A stretch of DNA of 64,000 nt from Geothrix edaphica (GCF_030268045.1 NZ_BSDC01000001.1:1488001-1552000); one strand, 5' to 3'; counted from the stretch's first letter, positions 18,034 to 26,778 are shown. A program made the numbers and translations. Notes: generated from the letters alone by a model not told the origin.

Positions 18034-19206
18034 GTGGAGCGGCTGGCCTGGGGCGGCAAGGGTGTGGGCCGCGAGGCCGATGGCCGCCTGCTGCTCCTGG
18101 AGGCCCCTCTGGCCCTCTTTCCCGGCGAGGTGGTGGAGGCCACCGTGATCTGGAAGGCCCGCCATGGAGAGGGCCGCGTCACCCGCTGGATCACCCGGGA
18201 TCCCCGCCGCGCCGTGGCCGAGTGCCCGGTGGCCGCGAGCTGCGGCGGCTGCGAGCTCTGGGAGGCCGGCCGCCACGCCCCCGACCTCAAGCGGCAGATG
18301 GTCGCCGACCTCCTGCGCCGCCAGCTGGGCGAAGAAGTGCCCTGGGACTGGCACCCGGCCCCGGCGGAGGCCCTGCGCCACCGCATCCAGCTCCACTGGG
18401 ACGGGTCCTCCCTCGGCTACTTCCGCCGCCACAGCCACGCCCTGGTGCCCGTGTCCGCCTGCCCGGCCGCCGCCGAGCCCCTGTCACTGGCCATTCCGCG
18501 CATGCAGGAAGCCCTGACGGCGCACATCCTCTCCTCCCGGCCCGGCCGCTGGGAGCTGTCCACGGGCACCCCCGCAGGCGAGGTCCTGGCCACCGATGAG
18601 CGGGGCCGCAGCTGGCACCTCGAACCCGACGGCTGGCATCGCACGGAAGCGCCGCTGGCGCACCGCCTGGGAGGGATCACCCTGCATCACGAGCCAGGCG
18701 CCTTCTTCCAGGTGAGCCCGCCCTGGGCGGCCGAGGCCTTCCGGAGCCTCCTGGAAGGCTGGGAGGTGCAGGGCGGCACCCTCTATGACCTCTACGGCGG
18801 GGTGGGCCTCTTCTCCGCCCTGCTGGGCAAGCGCTTCAACCACCGCGTGCTGGTGGAATCCGGCGAAGCCGCCGTGGCCTGGGCCCGGCGCAACCTGGAG
18901 GCCCTGGGCCTGCCCGCAGAGTGCCTGGTGGCCGACGTGGCGGCTTGGGTGCCGGAGGGATTGGGCCAGCCCGACGATGTCGTGCTGCTGGATCCCCCCC
19001 GGGCCGGGCTGGAACCAGCCCTCGCCGACCGCCTCTGCACCGCCCAGGCCGGGACGCTGGTGCTGGTGGGCTGCGATGGCGCGGCTTTCTGCCGGGACCT
19101 GAAGCGGCTGGCCCAGGCCTGGAGCCTCGAGAAACTCGCCGTGCTGGACCTCTTCCCGCTCACCAGCCATGTGGAGTGCGTGGCCCTGCTGACCCGGCGG
19201 CCATGA
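18034..19206 (+). CDS. rRNA (uracil-5) methyltransferase, RlmD/TrmA family
   Basis: About 390 residues from the GTG at 18034; no ATG lies near the start of homology. An N-terminal TRAM-like stretch ([19 protein letters not shown]) precedes the iron-sulfur cysteines of [10 protein letters not shown]. The SAM-binding motif is [14 protein letters not shown]. The catalytic region is LDPPRAGL, then [12 protein letters not shown] with a candidate nucleophilic cysteine, then [13 protein letters not shown]. The family methylates C5 of specific uridines in 23S rRNA or tRNA using SAM. The iron-sulfur cysteines favour an RlmD-like enzyme over TrmA. The stop overlaps the speD start (ATGA). Confidence 0.85.
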   Translation: MERLAWGGKGVGREADGRLLLLEAPLALFPGEVVEATVIWKARHGEGRVTRWITRDPRRAVAECPVAASCGGCELWEAGRHAPDLKRQMVADLLRRQLGEEVPWDWHPAPAEALRHRIQLHWDGSSLGYFRRHSHALVPVSACPAAAEPLSLAIPRMQEALTAHILSSRPGRWELSTGTPAGEVLATDERGRSWHLEPDGWHRTEAPLAHRLGGITLHHEPGAFFQVSPPWAAEAFRSLLEGWEVQGGTLYDLYGGVGLFSALLGKRFNHRVLVESGEAAVAWARRNLEALGLPAECLVADVAAWVPEGLGQPDDVVLLDPPRAGLEPALADRLCTAQAGTLVLVGCDGAAFCRDLKRLAQAWSLEKLAVLDLFPLTSHVECVALLTRRP

Positions 19207-19574
19207 GCACCCCCGCCAGCGCCCTCGGCCGCCACCTGCTCGCGGAATTCACGGGCTGCGAGGCCGCGGCCCTGGCGGACCTCGCGCGGGTCACCGCCGC
19301 CATGCTGGCGGCGGCGGAGGCTTCCGGCGCCACCATCGTCACGCACAGCTTCCACCACTTCAGCCCCTACGGGGTCAGCGGGGCCGTGATCATCGCGGAG
19401 AGCCACCTGGCCATCCACACCTGGCCCGAGCACCGGTTCGCGGCCGTGGACTTCTTCAGCTGCGGCGACGTGGACATGGACCGGGGCTTGGCCGTGCTCA
19501 AGGCCGCCCTCGGTGCGGAGGCGGAGGTGCGGCTGGAGCTGGAGCGCGGCCCCCTGCGGACGCTCAACCCCTGA
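19203..19574 (+). CDS. speD: S-adenosylmethionine decarboxylase proenzyme SpeD
   Basis: 123 residues, the small prokaryotic class. The chain self-cleaves between E66 and S67 in [12 protein letters not shown], and S67 becomes the pyruvoyl cofactor. H72 in the same motif and C87 (SCGD) are the other expected active-site residues. The product, decarboxylated SAM, donates aminopropyl groups for spermidine synthesis. The start overlaps the methyltransferase stop by 4 bp, and the 3' end overlaps the convergent ogt by 11 bp. It pairs functionally with speA at 62 kb; no spermidine synthase gene lies in the window. Confidence 0.92.
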   Translation: MSTPASALGRHLLAEFTGCEAAALADLARVTAAMLAAAEASGATIVTHSFHHFSPYGVSGAVIIAESHLAIHTWPEHRFAAVDFFSCGDVDMDRGLAVLKAALGAEAEVRLELERGPLRTLNP

Positions 19575-20067
19575 GCGCGCCCTCCAGGCGCAGCAGCCGC
19601 TCCTTCCTGCCCAGACCGCCGGCATAGCCCGTGAGACTGCCGCTGGCGCCGATCACGCGATGGCAGGGCACCAGAATGGAGATGGGGTTGGCGCCATTGG
19701 CCCGCCCCACGGCCCGGCTCAGGTTCGGATCACCAAGGGTCGCCGCCAGCTGGCCGTAGCTGCGGGTCTCTCCGAAGGGGATGCGCTGGAGCTCGGCCCA
19801 GACGCGCTGCTCGAAGGGGCTGCCGTGGAGCCGGATGGGCACCTCGAAGCGGGTGCGGCGGCCCGCGGCGTAGGCCTCCAGCTGCTCCCGCAGGCCGGCC
19901 GTCGCTCCGGCGGGAGGGGCCGCCACTGGCCCCAGGCGGGCCAATTTCGCCAGCAGCCTGTCGCGGAACTCATGGTCGGAGAACCCCAGGTAGATCACGG
20001 CGCCGCCCTGGTCGAAGGCGACCTGGACTGGTCCGAGCGAGGTGTCGAGGCGATGGATTCCCGTCAT
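19564..20067 (-). CDS. ogt: Methylated-DNA-protein cysteine methyltransferase (copy 1)
   Basis: 167 residues. It moves the alkyl group from O6-alkylguanine in DNA irreversibly to its own cysteine. The acceptor motif is intact (LVPCHRVIG), as are the helix-turn-helix region ([18 protein letters not shown]) and the C-terminal [15 protein letters not shown]. Its ATG at 20067 overlaps the stop of the ada-alkA fusion gene by 4 bp, so the two are translationally coupled. This is the last gene of a four-gene alkylation-repair run. Confidence 0.92.
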   Translation of the reverse strand: MTGIHRLDTSLGPVQVAFDQGGAVIYLGFSDHEFRDRLLAKLARLGPVAAPPAGATAGLREQLEAYAAGRRTRFEVPIRLHGSPFEQRVWAELQRIPFGETRSYGQLAATLGDPNLSRAVGRANGANPISILVPCHRVIGASGSLTGYAGGLGRKERLLRLEGALRG

Positions 20068-21476
20068 GCGGGCACTCCTTTCAGGCTGGCCCACAAATGG
20101 AAGGTGGCGAGGCTGCGGTGCGGGGCGAAGGGCGCCATGAGGCGCGTGGTCCCGGGACCGTCGGGACGCGCCTCGAGCTTGAACCAGCGCTGGAGGGCCA
20201 GCGTGAGGGCCGCATCTCCCACCGGAACGCAGTCCCGGAAGCCGAGGCCGCGCATCAGCACGTACTGGGCCGTCCAGGGTCCGCAGCCCCGCAGGGCGAG
20301 GAGGGCCTTGCCAGCCCCCGTGGCCGTGAGCATCTCCTCCAGGCGCAGTTCGCCTGCCGCCACCTTCCCCGCGGCGTTCAGGACGTACTCGGCCTTGCGC
20401 CGCGAGAACCGCCGGGCCACCAGCTCCCCGGGCTCCAGCGCCGCGAGGCGCGCCGCCTCGGGATGGGCGATGAGCTCCCCCACGGGTGTTCCCGCCAGGC
20501 AGATCAGGTCGCGCCGCAGGGCATAGGCGAAGGCCAGGTTCACCTGCTGCCCCAGGATCGCCCAGACCAGGGCCTCGAAGGGATCCAGGGTCAACGGCAC
20601 CCGCAGGCCCTCCCGGCCCCGCGCCAGAGCTGGATGCGCTGTTTCGAAGGAGGCTGGATCCCCGTGCCAGGCCAGGAGCCGCAGGGCCGCCCGGTGGGCC
20701 TCCGCCATGGCAGCGGGACCCTGCGCGCCCTCCAGGGTCACGGCGACCGTGTCCGTGCCGAAGGCCAGGCTCAGCACCCCGGGCTTCCCGGCGAAGTGGG
20801 CGCCCTTGCGGAGGATGGGGCCCACCACCCGCTCGGACACGCTCTCCGGATCGCGGCCATGGAAGCGCAGCAGGTCGTCGAGGCGGGTGCCCTCCGGCAG
20901 CGGCAGGGTGAAGCGGGACGAGCCCAGCAGGTCCCGGTAAGCGCCGGGCGCCAGGCCCGTCTGGCGGCGGAAGGCCTCGTGGAAGCCCGAGGGGCTCTCG
21001 AACCCCACGGCGCCCCCCAGGTCCAGCAGGGATCCCTCCCCCGTCTCCAGCCGCGCGCAGGCGGCTTGGATGCGAGCCCGCTGGAGGAAGGCCGCAGGCT
21101 GGGTGTGGGCATGGTCCCGGAGCAGGGTCTTCAGCTTGGTGAGGCCGACGCCGGCCGCCTCCGCCAGGGCCTCCGCCTCGGGGAAGGCTGCGGGATCCGC
21201 CAGGGCCTGGGCCATGGCGTCCTCCAGGCGCGCCAAGTCCGCATCCTCGCCCCGGTAGAAGGCATCGGGCCGGCACCGCTTGCAGGGGCGCAGCCCGGCC
21301 GCCTGGGCGGTACCTTCATCCGCGAAGAACCGCACGTTCCGGGCCAGGGGCTTCCGGGCCGGGCAGGAGGGCAGACAGTAGATCCCAGTGGTGAGGACGC
21401 CCGTGAGCACCCGCCCGTCGAAGGACGCGTCCTTCGCCAGGATCCGTTCGTAGAGGTGCTCATCCGACCAGCGCAT
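20064..21476 (-). CDS. Ada N-terminal/AraC-type regulator fused to AlkA glycosylase
   Basis: 470 residues in three blocks. Residues ~1-75 are the Ada zinc domain with C34, C38, C65 and C68, the same spacing as E. coli Ada; the first cysteine accepts methyl groups from phosphotriesters. Residues ~85-185 are an AraC-type DNA-binding domain (FESPSGFHEAFRRQTGLAPGAYR). Residues ~190-470 are an AlkA 3-methyladenine glycosylase with the helix-hairpin-helix LRGCGPWTAQYVLMRG and catalytic Asp in VPVGDAAL. Such fusions sense methylation, activate the regulon and excise bases. It heads the coupled pair with ogt copy 1 and probably regulates the cluster. Confidence 0.9.
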   Translation of the reverse strand: MRWSDEHLYERILAKDASFDGRVLTGVLTTGIYCLPSCPARKPLARNVRFFADEGTAQAAGLRPCKRCRPDAFYRGEDADLARLEDAMAQALADPAAFPEAEALAEAAGVGLTKLKTLLRDHAHTQPAAFLQRARIQAACARLETGEGSLLDLGGAVGFESPSGFHEAFRRQTGLAPGAYRDLLGSSRFTLPLPEGTRLDDLLRFHGRDPESVSERVVGPILRKGAHFAGKPGVLSLAFGTDTVAVTLEGAQGPAAMAEAHRAALRLLAWHGDPASFETAHPALARGREGLRVPLTLDPFEALVWAILGQQVNLAFAYALRRDLICLAGTPVGELIAHPEAARLAALEPGELVARRFSRRKAEYVLNAAGKVAAGELRLEEMLTATGAGKALLALRGCGPWTAQYVLMRGLGFRDCVPVGDAALTLALQRWFKLEARPDGPGTTRLMAPFAPHRSLATFHLWASLKGVPA

Positions 21477-21544
21477 GCCTCCATGCTAGGAGCCCCCCGG
21501 AGGGAAGTCCTCCGATGGGCGGCGCCGGAATTTTTAGCGTTTGC

Positions 21545-22069
21545 TCAGTCCCACTCCAGCGGCAGGCGGGGCTGGGGCGGGGCCTTGGGCAGCACGCCCT
21601 CCAGGCGCAGCAGGAACTCCTTCATGTCCAGGCCCCCGGCATAGCCCACCAGGGACCCGTCCGACCCGATGACGCGGTGGCAGGGGATGAGGATGGCGAT
21701 GGGGTTGGCGCCGTTGGCCCGGGCCGCCGCGCGGATGCACTTCTCGTCCCCCAGACGCCGCGCCAGTTCCAGATATGAGATGGCCTGGCCGTAGGGGATC
21801 TTCAGCAGCTCCTTCCAGACCCGCCGCTGGAAATCCGTGCCCTCGGCCAGCATGGGGATGTTGAAGTCCCGGAGGTTGCCGGAGAAGTAGGACTCCAGCT
21901 GCCGCTTCAGGTAGGGCAGGCTCTTGGGGACCGGGCTGGCCGGGGCCAGGAGCGGGTGCCCGTGCAGGCGGTCCAGCCGGATCAGGCGTCCCTCCCCATC
22001 GAAGACCGCGCCCAGGTCTCCCAGAGGCGTGGGCAGCAGATGGTAGGGCCCGTTCATGGGCACCAGCAT
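21545..22069 (-). CDS. Methylated-DNA-protein cysteine methyltransferase (copy 2)
   Basis: 174 residues and a second, clearly different O6-alkylguanine alkyltransferase. It has the intact acceptor motif LIPCHRVIG, the DNA-binding helix segment PYGQAISYLELARRLG, and YAGGLDMKEFLLRLEG. Its N-terminal domain diverges strongly from copy 1, so it is not a recent duplicate. It sits 68 bp upstream of the ada-alkA gene in the same direction. The ATG at 22069 is used; the ATG at 22057 is possible. Confidence 0.9.
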   Translation of the reverse strand: MLVPMNGPYHLLPTPLGDLGAVFDGEGRLIRLDRLHGHPLLAPASPVPKSLPYLKRQLESYFSGNLRDFNIPMLAEGTDFQRRVWKELLKIPYGQAISYLELARRLGDEKCIRAAARANGANPIAILIPCHRVIGSDGSLVGYAGGLDMKEFLLRLEGVLPKAPPQPRLPLEWD

Positions 22070-22099
22070 GGCAGAATCACGGTTTTTTGTTGAAGGCGA

Positions 22100-22564
22100 T
22101 CAGGGCCGCCGCCAACCCAGGCCCGATTCCAGTTCCCGCAGGGCCTTCGGCAGGGGTCCCTCGCCGGGCAGGATCACCCGGTGGGCCGGCACGAGCAGGA
22201 CGATGGGATTCGAGGCGCAGGCCATGATGATCAGATCCTCATCCACCCCCAGCCAGGCGCCGAGATCCCCGGGCTGCCGGCACTGTCCGTAGGGGATGGT
22301 CCGCACCGTGTCCCAGATGCGCAGCTGCAGGGGCGAACCCTGCGGATCCACAGGCACCGTGAAGGTGCGCAACGTGCCGGCCAGGTAGGCGTCCAGCTGG
22401 CGGTCCAGATACCGCTTGGCCTCGCGCTGCTCCTTGGGCGGCAGGGGGCTGGTCTTGCGGGGATCAAGCCCTTCCACGGCCAGCTCCCGCAGCCTTCCCC
22501 GGCCGTCGAAGGCGGCACGCATCGGCCCCATCGGGGTATTGAGCTCGTAATGCCAGAGGACCAT
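22100..22564 (-). CDS. Alkyltransferase-like protein with PAHRV in place of PCHRV
   Basis: 154 residues from the ATG at 22564. The fold follows O6-alkylguanine alkyltransferase throughout (PMGPMRAAFDGRG, RIWDTVRTIPYGQ, NPIVLLVPAHRVI), but the acceptor cysteine is Ala127, so it cannot take an alkyl group. The usual Ser-Tyr of the recognition helix is replaced by Gln-Pro, and the C-terminal GYxGG segment is missing. Alkyltransferase-like proteins with Trp or Ala at this site (E. coli YbaZ, Thermus TTHA1564) bind alkylated guanine and hand it to nucleotide excision repair. This one is more degenerate, so decay is also possible. An upstream ATG at 22600 would overlap mqnA. Confidence 0.75.
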   Translation of the reverse strand: MVLWHYELNTPMGPMRAAFDGRGRLRELAVEGLDPRKTSPLPPKEQREAKRYLDRQLDAYLAGTLRTFTVPVDPQGSPLQLRIWDTVRTIPYGQCRQPGDLGAWLGVDEDLIIMACASNPIVLLVPAHRVILPGEGPLPKALRELESGLGWRRP

Positions 22565-22598
22565 CAGGGAATCATCGCAGGGTCGGTAGACTGTTGCC

Positions 22599-23408
22599 AT
22601 GGCCACTGAACCATTCCGCCTGTCCATCATCGACTACCTGAACGCCGCCCCCCTGAACCACGGATTCAAGCACGGCCTCGGCTGGGAGCATTTCCACCTG
22701 AAGTTCCACTACCCCTCGGCCTGCGCCGATCGCCTCCGGTCCGGCGAGGTGGATGCGGGCATCGTCAGCTCCATCGAGTACCTGAGGATCCCCGACCTCC
22801 GCATCGTCCCGGGCCTCTGCATCGCCTCCCCCAAGCGGGTGCGCAGCGTGGTGATCCTGTCCAAGGTGCCCCCGGAACAGATCAGGAGCCTGGCCCTGGA
22901 CACCTCGAGCCGCACCAGCGTGGTGCTGGCCCAGCTGCTCCTCCGGGAGCGCTACGGCGTGATCCCGGCCGTGACCGACATGGGTCCCGATCTCCCCGCC
23001 ATGCTCGAGGCGAACGACGCCGCCCTGATGATCGGAGACTCCGCCATGCGGGCCCCCCGCCAGGGGCTGTTCGTGCTGGACCTGGCCGAGGAGTGGCACG
23101 CCTGGACCGGCCTGCCCTTCGTCTTCGCGCTCTGGCTGGTCCGCAAGGATGCCCCGGAGCTGCCGGTACCCGGCGGCGTGGCCTCCTTCTTCCACAAGAG
23201 CTTCGAGATCGGCCAGGCCCAGCTGCCCGCCATCATCGAAGAGGCCCGACGCACCATCGGCTGGACCAAGATCGAGCTGCACGAATACCTCACCGAGAAC
23301 ATCAGCTACACCCTGGGCGAAGCCGAGCGCGAAAGCCTGGCGCTCTTCTTCGAAAAGGCCGTCCGTCACGGCTTCGCCCCCGAGGTGAAACCCCTGCAGT
23401 TCCTCTGA
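22599..23408 (+). CDS. mqnA: Chorismate dehydratase MqnA
   Basis: 269 residues with a periplasmic-binding-protein-like fold. MqnA removes water from chorismate to give 3-[(1-carboxyvinyl)oxy]benzoate, the first step of the futalosine route to menaquinone. Recognisable segments are IDYLNAAPLNHGF, VDAGIVSSIEYLRI, DTSSRTSVVLAQLLL and ALMIGDSAMRA. No other mqn genes are in the window. It diverges from the alkyltransferase-like gene with only ~34 bp between starts. Confidence 0.9.
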   Translation: MATEPFRLSIIDYLNAAPLNHGFKHGLGWEHFHLKFHYPSACADRLRSGEVDAGIVSSIEYLRIPDLRIVPGLCIASPKRVRSVVILSKVPPEQIRSLALDTSSRTSVVLAQLLLRERYGVIPAVTDMGPDLPAMLEANDAALMIGDSAMRAPRQGLFVLDLAEEWHAWTGLPFVFALWLVRKDAPELPVPGGVASFFHKSFEIGQAQLPAIIEEARRTIGWTKIELHEYLTENISYTLGEAERESLALFFEKAVRHGFAPEVKPLQFL

Positions 23409-23459
23409 TGCCCAGGATGGCCCGATCATCCGCCTGCTGACCACCCCCGAAGGGATCCC

Positions 23460-24770
23460 ATGACCGACCTCTCATCTCTCTTCCACACCCACACTGCCGA
23501 GCGCCAGCGCACCACGGCCGAAGCTCTGGCCGAGACGGGCTTCGACGCGCTGGTGATCTCCAGCGGCAAGGTCTACACCCACTTCGCGGATGACCAGGAC
23601 GCGCCCTTCCACCCCGTTCCCCACTTCGCCCACTGGTGCCCCATGGCGGGACCGCACCATCTCCTCGTGATCCGGCCGGACCAGCGCCCGCGGCTCATCC
23701 GCTATGCCCCCGAGGACTTCTGGTACGAGCAGCTGCCTCTCGGAAATCCCTTCTGGGCCGGCGAATTCGATATCGAGGAGGTGGGCACCGTCGAGGACGC
23801 GTGGAAGCGTCTGGGGACCCTGGCCCGGGCCGCCTACATCGGCAACGAGACCGATCGGGCCGAGGCCGCGAACCTCGAGCTGAACCCCGCCGGCCTCACC
23901 GCCCGCCTGGACTGGCACCGCACCAACAAGTCCGCCTACGAGGTGCAGTGCATCGAGGAGGCCACGGTGCTGGCCGCCCGGGGCCACCTGGCCGCCCGGG
24001 CCGCCTTCCTGGCCGGCGCCAGCGAGCTGGAGATCCACCACGCCTACATCCAGGCCGTGGGCATCGTGGATCACGAGATGCCCTACGGCAGCATCGTGGC
24101 CCTCAACGAGAAGGGCGCCACCCTCCACTACGAAGGCAAGCGCACCCTGAAGAACGGGTTCGTCATGCTCATCGACGCCGGCGCCCAGGTCCGCGGCTAC
24201 GCCGCCGACATCACCCGCACCGTGGCCGCACCCCACTGCGACAGCCGCTTCGCGGACCTCGTGGACGACATGGTGAAGCTCGAGCTCCAGCTCTGCGACC
24301 TGGTGAAGCCCGGCCTGCCCTACGGCGACCTGCACCACCAGGGGCACCTGGCCATCGCCGGCCTCCTGAAGGACCACGGCATCCTGAAGGCCGACCCCGA
24401 TGAGGCCGTGGAGAAGGGCCTGAGCCGTCCCTTCTTTCCCCACGGCCTGGGCCACCACCTCGGCATCCAGGTGCATGACGTGGCGGGACGCCAGGGCGCG
24501 CCCGACGGCACCATGGCGCCACCGCCACCCCAGCACCCCACCCTGCGCACCACCCGCACCATCGACGCGGGCCAGGTGTTCACGGTGGAGCCGGGCCTCT
24601 ACTTCATCCCCATGCTGCTCCGCCCCTTCCGCGAGAACGAGCACAAGGGCCGCTTTGACTGGAAGCTCATCGACGAGCTCACGCCCTGTGGCGGCATCCG
24701 GATCGAGGACAACCTGCTGGTGACCGCAGGCGGACATCGCAACCTCACCCGGCCCCACCTGCCCAACTGA
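23460..24770 (+). CDS. pepQ: Xaa-Pro dipeptidase PepQ
   Basis: 436 residues, a two-domain M24 metallopeptidase that cleaves dipeptides ending in proline. The metal ligands follow family order: Asp in LIDAGAQVRG, Asp in YAADITRT, His in PHGLGHHLG, Glu in TVEPGLY and Glu in GGIRIEDN. The DDQDAPFHPVPHFAHW segment in the N-terminal domain is typical of bacterial PepQ. GAAGGGATCCC lies just before the ATG. It follows mqnA by 51 bp and fits the window's wider theme of peptide use (DPP IV and POT transporter 2-5 kb away). Confidence 0.9.
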   Translation: MTDLSSLFHTHTAERQRTTAEALAETGFDALVISSGKVYTHFADDQDAPFHPVPHFAHWCPMAGPHHLLVIRPDQRPRLIRYAPEDFWYEQLPLGNPFWAGEFDIEEVGTVEDAWKRLGTLARAAYIGNETDRAEAANLELNPAGLTARLDWHRTNKSAYEVQCIEEATVLAARGHLAARAAFLAGASELEIHHAYIQAVGIVDHEMPYGSIVALNEKGATLHYEGKRTLKNGFVMLIDAGAQVRGYAADITRTVAAPHCDSRFADLVDDMVKLELQLCDLVKPGLPYGDLHHQGHLAIAGLLKDHGILKADPDEAVEKGLSRPFFPHGLGHHLGIQVHDVAGRQGAPDGTMAPPPPQHPTLRTTRTIDAGQVFTVEPGLYFIPMLLRPFRENEHKGRFDWKLIDELTPCGGIRIEDNLLVTAGGHRNLTRPHLPN

Positions 24771-24810
24771 GCCCTTGAGGCCGGGACCGCGGGTGGTCCA
24801 GGGGGACACC

Positions 24811-24853
24811 GGGGTTGGACGGCCGCACCCGCCGGGTGTGGCTGCCCAACCCC
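24811..24853 (+). terminator. Strong hairpin downstream of pepQ
   Basis: Arms 24811-24830 and 24834-24853 pair over 20 positions with one A-C mismatch and two G-U pairs, closed by a 3-base loop. There is no T-run after it. It may terminate pepQ transcripts or act as a 3' stabiliser, or it may be part of the leader of the following EF-hand operon. Confidence 0.5.
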
Positions 24854-24967
24854 AACCTCTGCCGTAGTTCCATCTTGTGAGCCGGGCCGTCTTCGGGTCT
24901 GATGGGAAGAGACCTTCTCCACTGCCTTCTCTTCCACCGCCAGGGCCGCAGCCCGAGGAGCACTCCT

Positions 24968-25291
24968 GTGTCTACTGAAGCCTTCGACGCCAACCGCGAC
25001 CACCGCATCAGCCCGGAGGAGGCCGCCGGTCTGGTCCAGGCCTTCCAGTCCAAGGCCGAGGCCGGCGAGCATCGGGCCACCGCCTTCAACCGCAGCGCCT
25101 TCGAGCAGCTCCTCAGCCAGCCGGGTGCCGCCGGCATCCGCATCTACCGTGCCCGGCACGAAGACGGTTCGCCCACCCTGGTGATGGTGGCGGTGGACGC
25201 GGAAGGCCAGGACCTCGCCGCGAAGGATGGCGTGTACATCCAGAAGGGTACGGACTGCCCCCCCTATTGCGTTTCGCAGAGCTGGTTCTAG
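24968..25291 (+). CDS. Small protein with one EF-hand motif
   Basis: 107 residues from the GTG at 24968, which has GAGGAG eight bases upstream; an in-frame ATG at 24902 lacks a site. Residues 7-18 (DANRDHRISPEE) fit the EF-hand loop at positions 1, 3, 5, 9 and 12 (D, N, D, S, E), so calcium binding is plausible, although position 6 is His instead of Gly. The rest is a mixed alpha/beta stretch ending in a Cys pair (DCPPYCVSQSWF). There is no signal peptide. I do not recognise a family. It is 6 bp from the membrane protein gene and so probably in one operon with the histidine kinase. Confidence 0.65.
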   Translation: MSTEAFDANRDHRISPEEAAGLVQAFQSKAEAGEHRATAFNRSAFEQLLSQPGAAGIRIYRARHEDGSPTLVMVAVDAEGQDLAAKDGVYIQKGTDCPPYCVSQSWF

Positions 25292-25297
25292 CTCTCC

Positions 25298-25969
25298 ATG
25301 GACCGTTTCCGGGTCCTCCTGTGGGTCGGGTGGGGCATCCAGTCGGTCTCCCCCCTGGTTCCCGTCCTGGCGGCCGCGGTCCACGCCCGATCGGAGCGGT
25401 TCCAGTCCTTCCCCTGGATGCGGCGCCTGACGGCCCTCCTCATCTTCCAGCTCTTTGTGAACTGGACCATGCTCGGCATGGCCATGAACCGGGTCCGCAA
25501 CGCCTGGGTGGCCGACCTGGCCCACGTGCCCGAGGTGCTCGGCGCCTTGTGGGTGCTGGCGGGGCTGGGTCCGAAGGTCCTTCCCGGGCCGGTCTTCATT
25601 CTCGCCGCCGGCACCATGGTGGCGAGTGCCGCCTGGGAGGCCGCCCAGGCCGGGGTCGGCTCCAGGTGGTCCATGGCCGAGACCGCGGCGAGCCTGGTGT
25701 TGTTCGCGCTGTGCCTGTGGCTGCTCAAGGATCTCGTGACGAAGGCTGACGGACGGTCCCCATGGAATCGGCCCGCCGCCTGGCTGCTCGGGACCTGGGC
25801 GCTGGATCAGGGGATCATGCTGATGTTCTACCCCGTGCAGAATCTCTTCATCCACCAGCTCTCACGCGATTGGGTCCTGATCCCCTGGCTCGTGAGATTC
25901 ATCATCGGGCTGCTCCTCAACCTCGCCCTCGCCAGGACCTACCTGTGCCGGAAAACCAACTCGTACTGA
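25298..25969 (+). CDS. Multi-pass membrane protein of unknown function
   Basis: 223 residues with about six hydrophobic segments (for example VLLWVGWGIQSVSPLVPVLAA, LLIFQLFVNWTMLGMAM, ALWVLAGLGPKVLPGPVFILA, SLVLFALCLWLL, IPWLVRFIIGLLLNLALA). I do not recognise a family. It starts 6 bp after the EF-hand gene and overlaps the proposed histidine kinase start by ~25 bp. By position it could be the membrane sensor partner of that kinase. Confidence 0.7.
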   Translation: MDRFRVLLWVGWGIQSVSPLVPVLAAAVHARSERFQSFPWMRRLTALLIFQLFVNWTMLGMAMNRVRNAWVADLAHVPEVLGALWVLAGLGPKVLPGPVFILAAGTMVASAAWEAAQAGVGSRWSMAETAASLVLFALCLWLLKDLVTKADGRSPWNRPAAWLLGTWALDQGIMLMFYPVQNLFIHQLSRDWVLIPWLVRFIIGLLLNLALARTYLCRKTNSY

Positions 25970-26778
25970 GCTATCTCATGGGTGTCCTCGCCCTGCTGGC
26001 CCTTGGCGGGCTGGCCCTTTACGCCATGGCGCATGCCAAGAACCGCATCATCCGCGAGCAGCGCAAGGCCCTGGAGACGGAGCAGCGGCTTCGCCGCGCC
26101 CAGGAGGCCTTCACGGACAACGCGCACCATGAGCTGCGCACGCCCGTGCAGGTGCTGGCCGGGCACCTCCAGATGCTGCGGGACATGGAACCCACGGCGC
26201 CGCAAGCCGAGATCCTATGCCGGGCCGAGGAGACCACGGTGCGCCTGGGCGGTCTGGTGCAGGGCCTGCTCGACCTCGCCAGCCTGGCCCAGGGCACCCT
26301 CGCCGTCCGTCCGGCCCTGACGGACCTCGGCGCACATCTGGCCCTTCTCGGGAAGGATCTGGAGGCCCGAGCCCGAGCGAAGGGCCTGAAGGCCCAAGTG
26401 GCCCTGGAGCCCCTGCCCCATCCCCTGGTCTGCGATGCCTCCCGCCTCACCCAGGCACTGGGGGCCCTCCTGGACAATGCCACAGGCTTCACAGAGCGCG
26501 GGGTCGTGGCCTTTCGTCTGAGGGCCCGGCCCAAGGGTCGGGCCTGGCACCTGCGGTTCGAGATCGAGGACCAGGGGCCGGGTCTGCCTCCGGACTGGGA
26601 GCGGCTGCTGAGGCCGTTCGAGCAGGAGGAGCGCAGCCTCCGCCGGCGCCGGGGCGGCCTGGGCATCGGCCTGCCCCTGGCCGCCGGCATCCTCCAGCTG
26701 ATGGGGGGCCGGATGGGCCTGGAGCCCCTCGCCACCGGCACGCTGGCCTGGGTGGAAATCGAGCTGGGCGAGGCCTGA
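25945..26778 (+). CDS. Membrane-anchored sensor histidine kinase
   Basis: About 277 residues from a GTG at 25945 with AGGA eight bases upstream; the ATG at 25978 is an alternative. One transmembrane segment (YLMGVLALLALGGLALYAMA) is followed by a short coiled linker, the DHp box with the phospho-acceptor histidine (NAHHELRTPVQ), and a HATPase domain with N-box (LLDNATGF), DQGPGLP and GGLGIGLPLA. There is no extracytoplasmic or PAS sensing domain, so input probably comes from a partner, perhaps the overlapping upstream membrane protein. No response regulator is adjacent. Confidence 0.85.
   Translation: MPENQLVLSYLMGVLALLALGGLALYAMAHAKNRIIREQRKALETEQRLRRAQEAFTDNAHHELRTPVQVLAGHLQMLRDMEPTAPQAEILCRAEETTVRLGGLVQGLLDLASLAQGTLAVRPALTDLGAHLALLGKDLEARARAKGLKAQVALEPLPHPLVCDASRLTQALGALLDNATGFTERGVVAFRLRARPKGRAWHLRFEIEDQGPGLPPDWERLLRPFEQEERSLRRRRGGLGIGLPLAAGILQLMGGRMGLEPLATGTLAWVEIELGEA

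Noticed and set aside
16494-18599. Long plus-strand frame over the HD-GYP gene
   Set aside because: Antisense to clear GAF and HD-GYP motifs; no family features.
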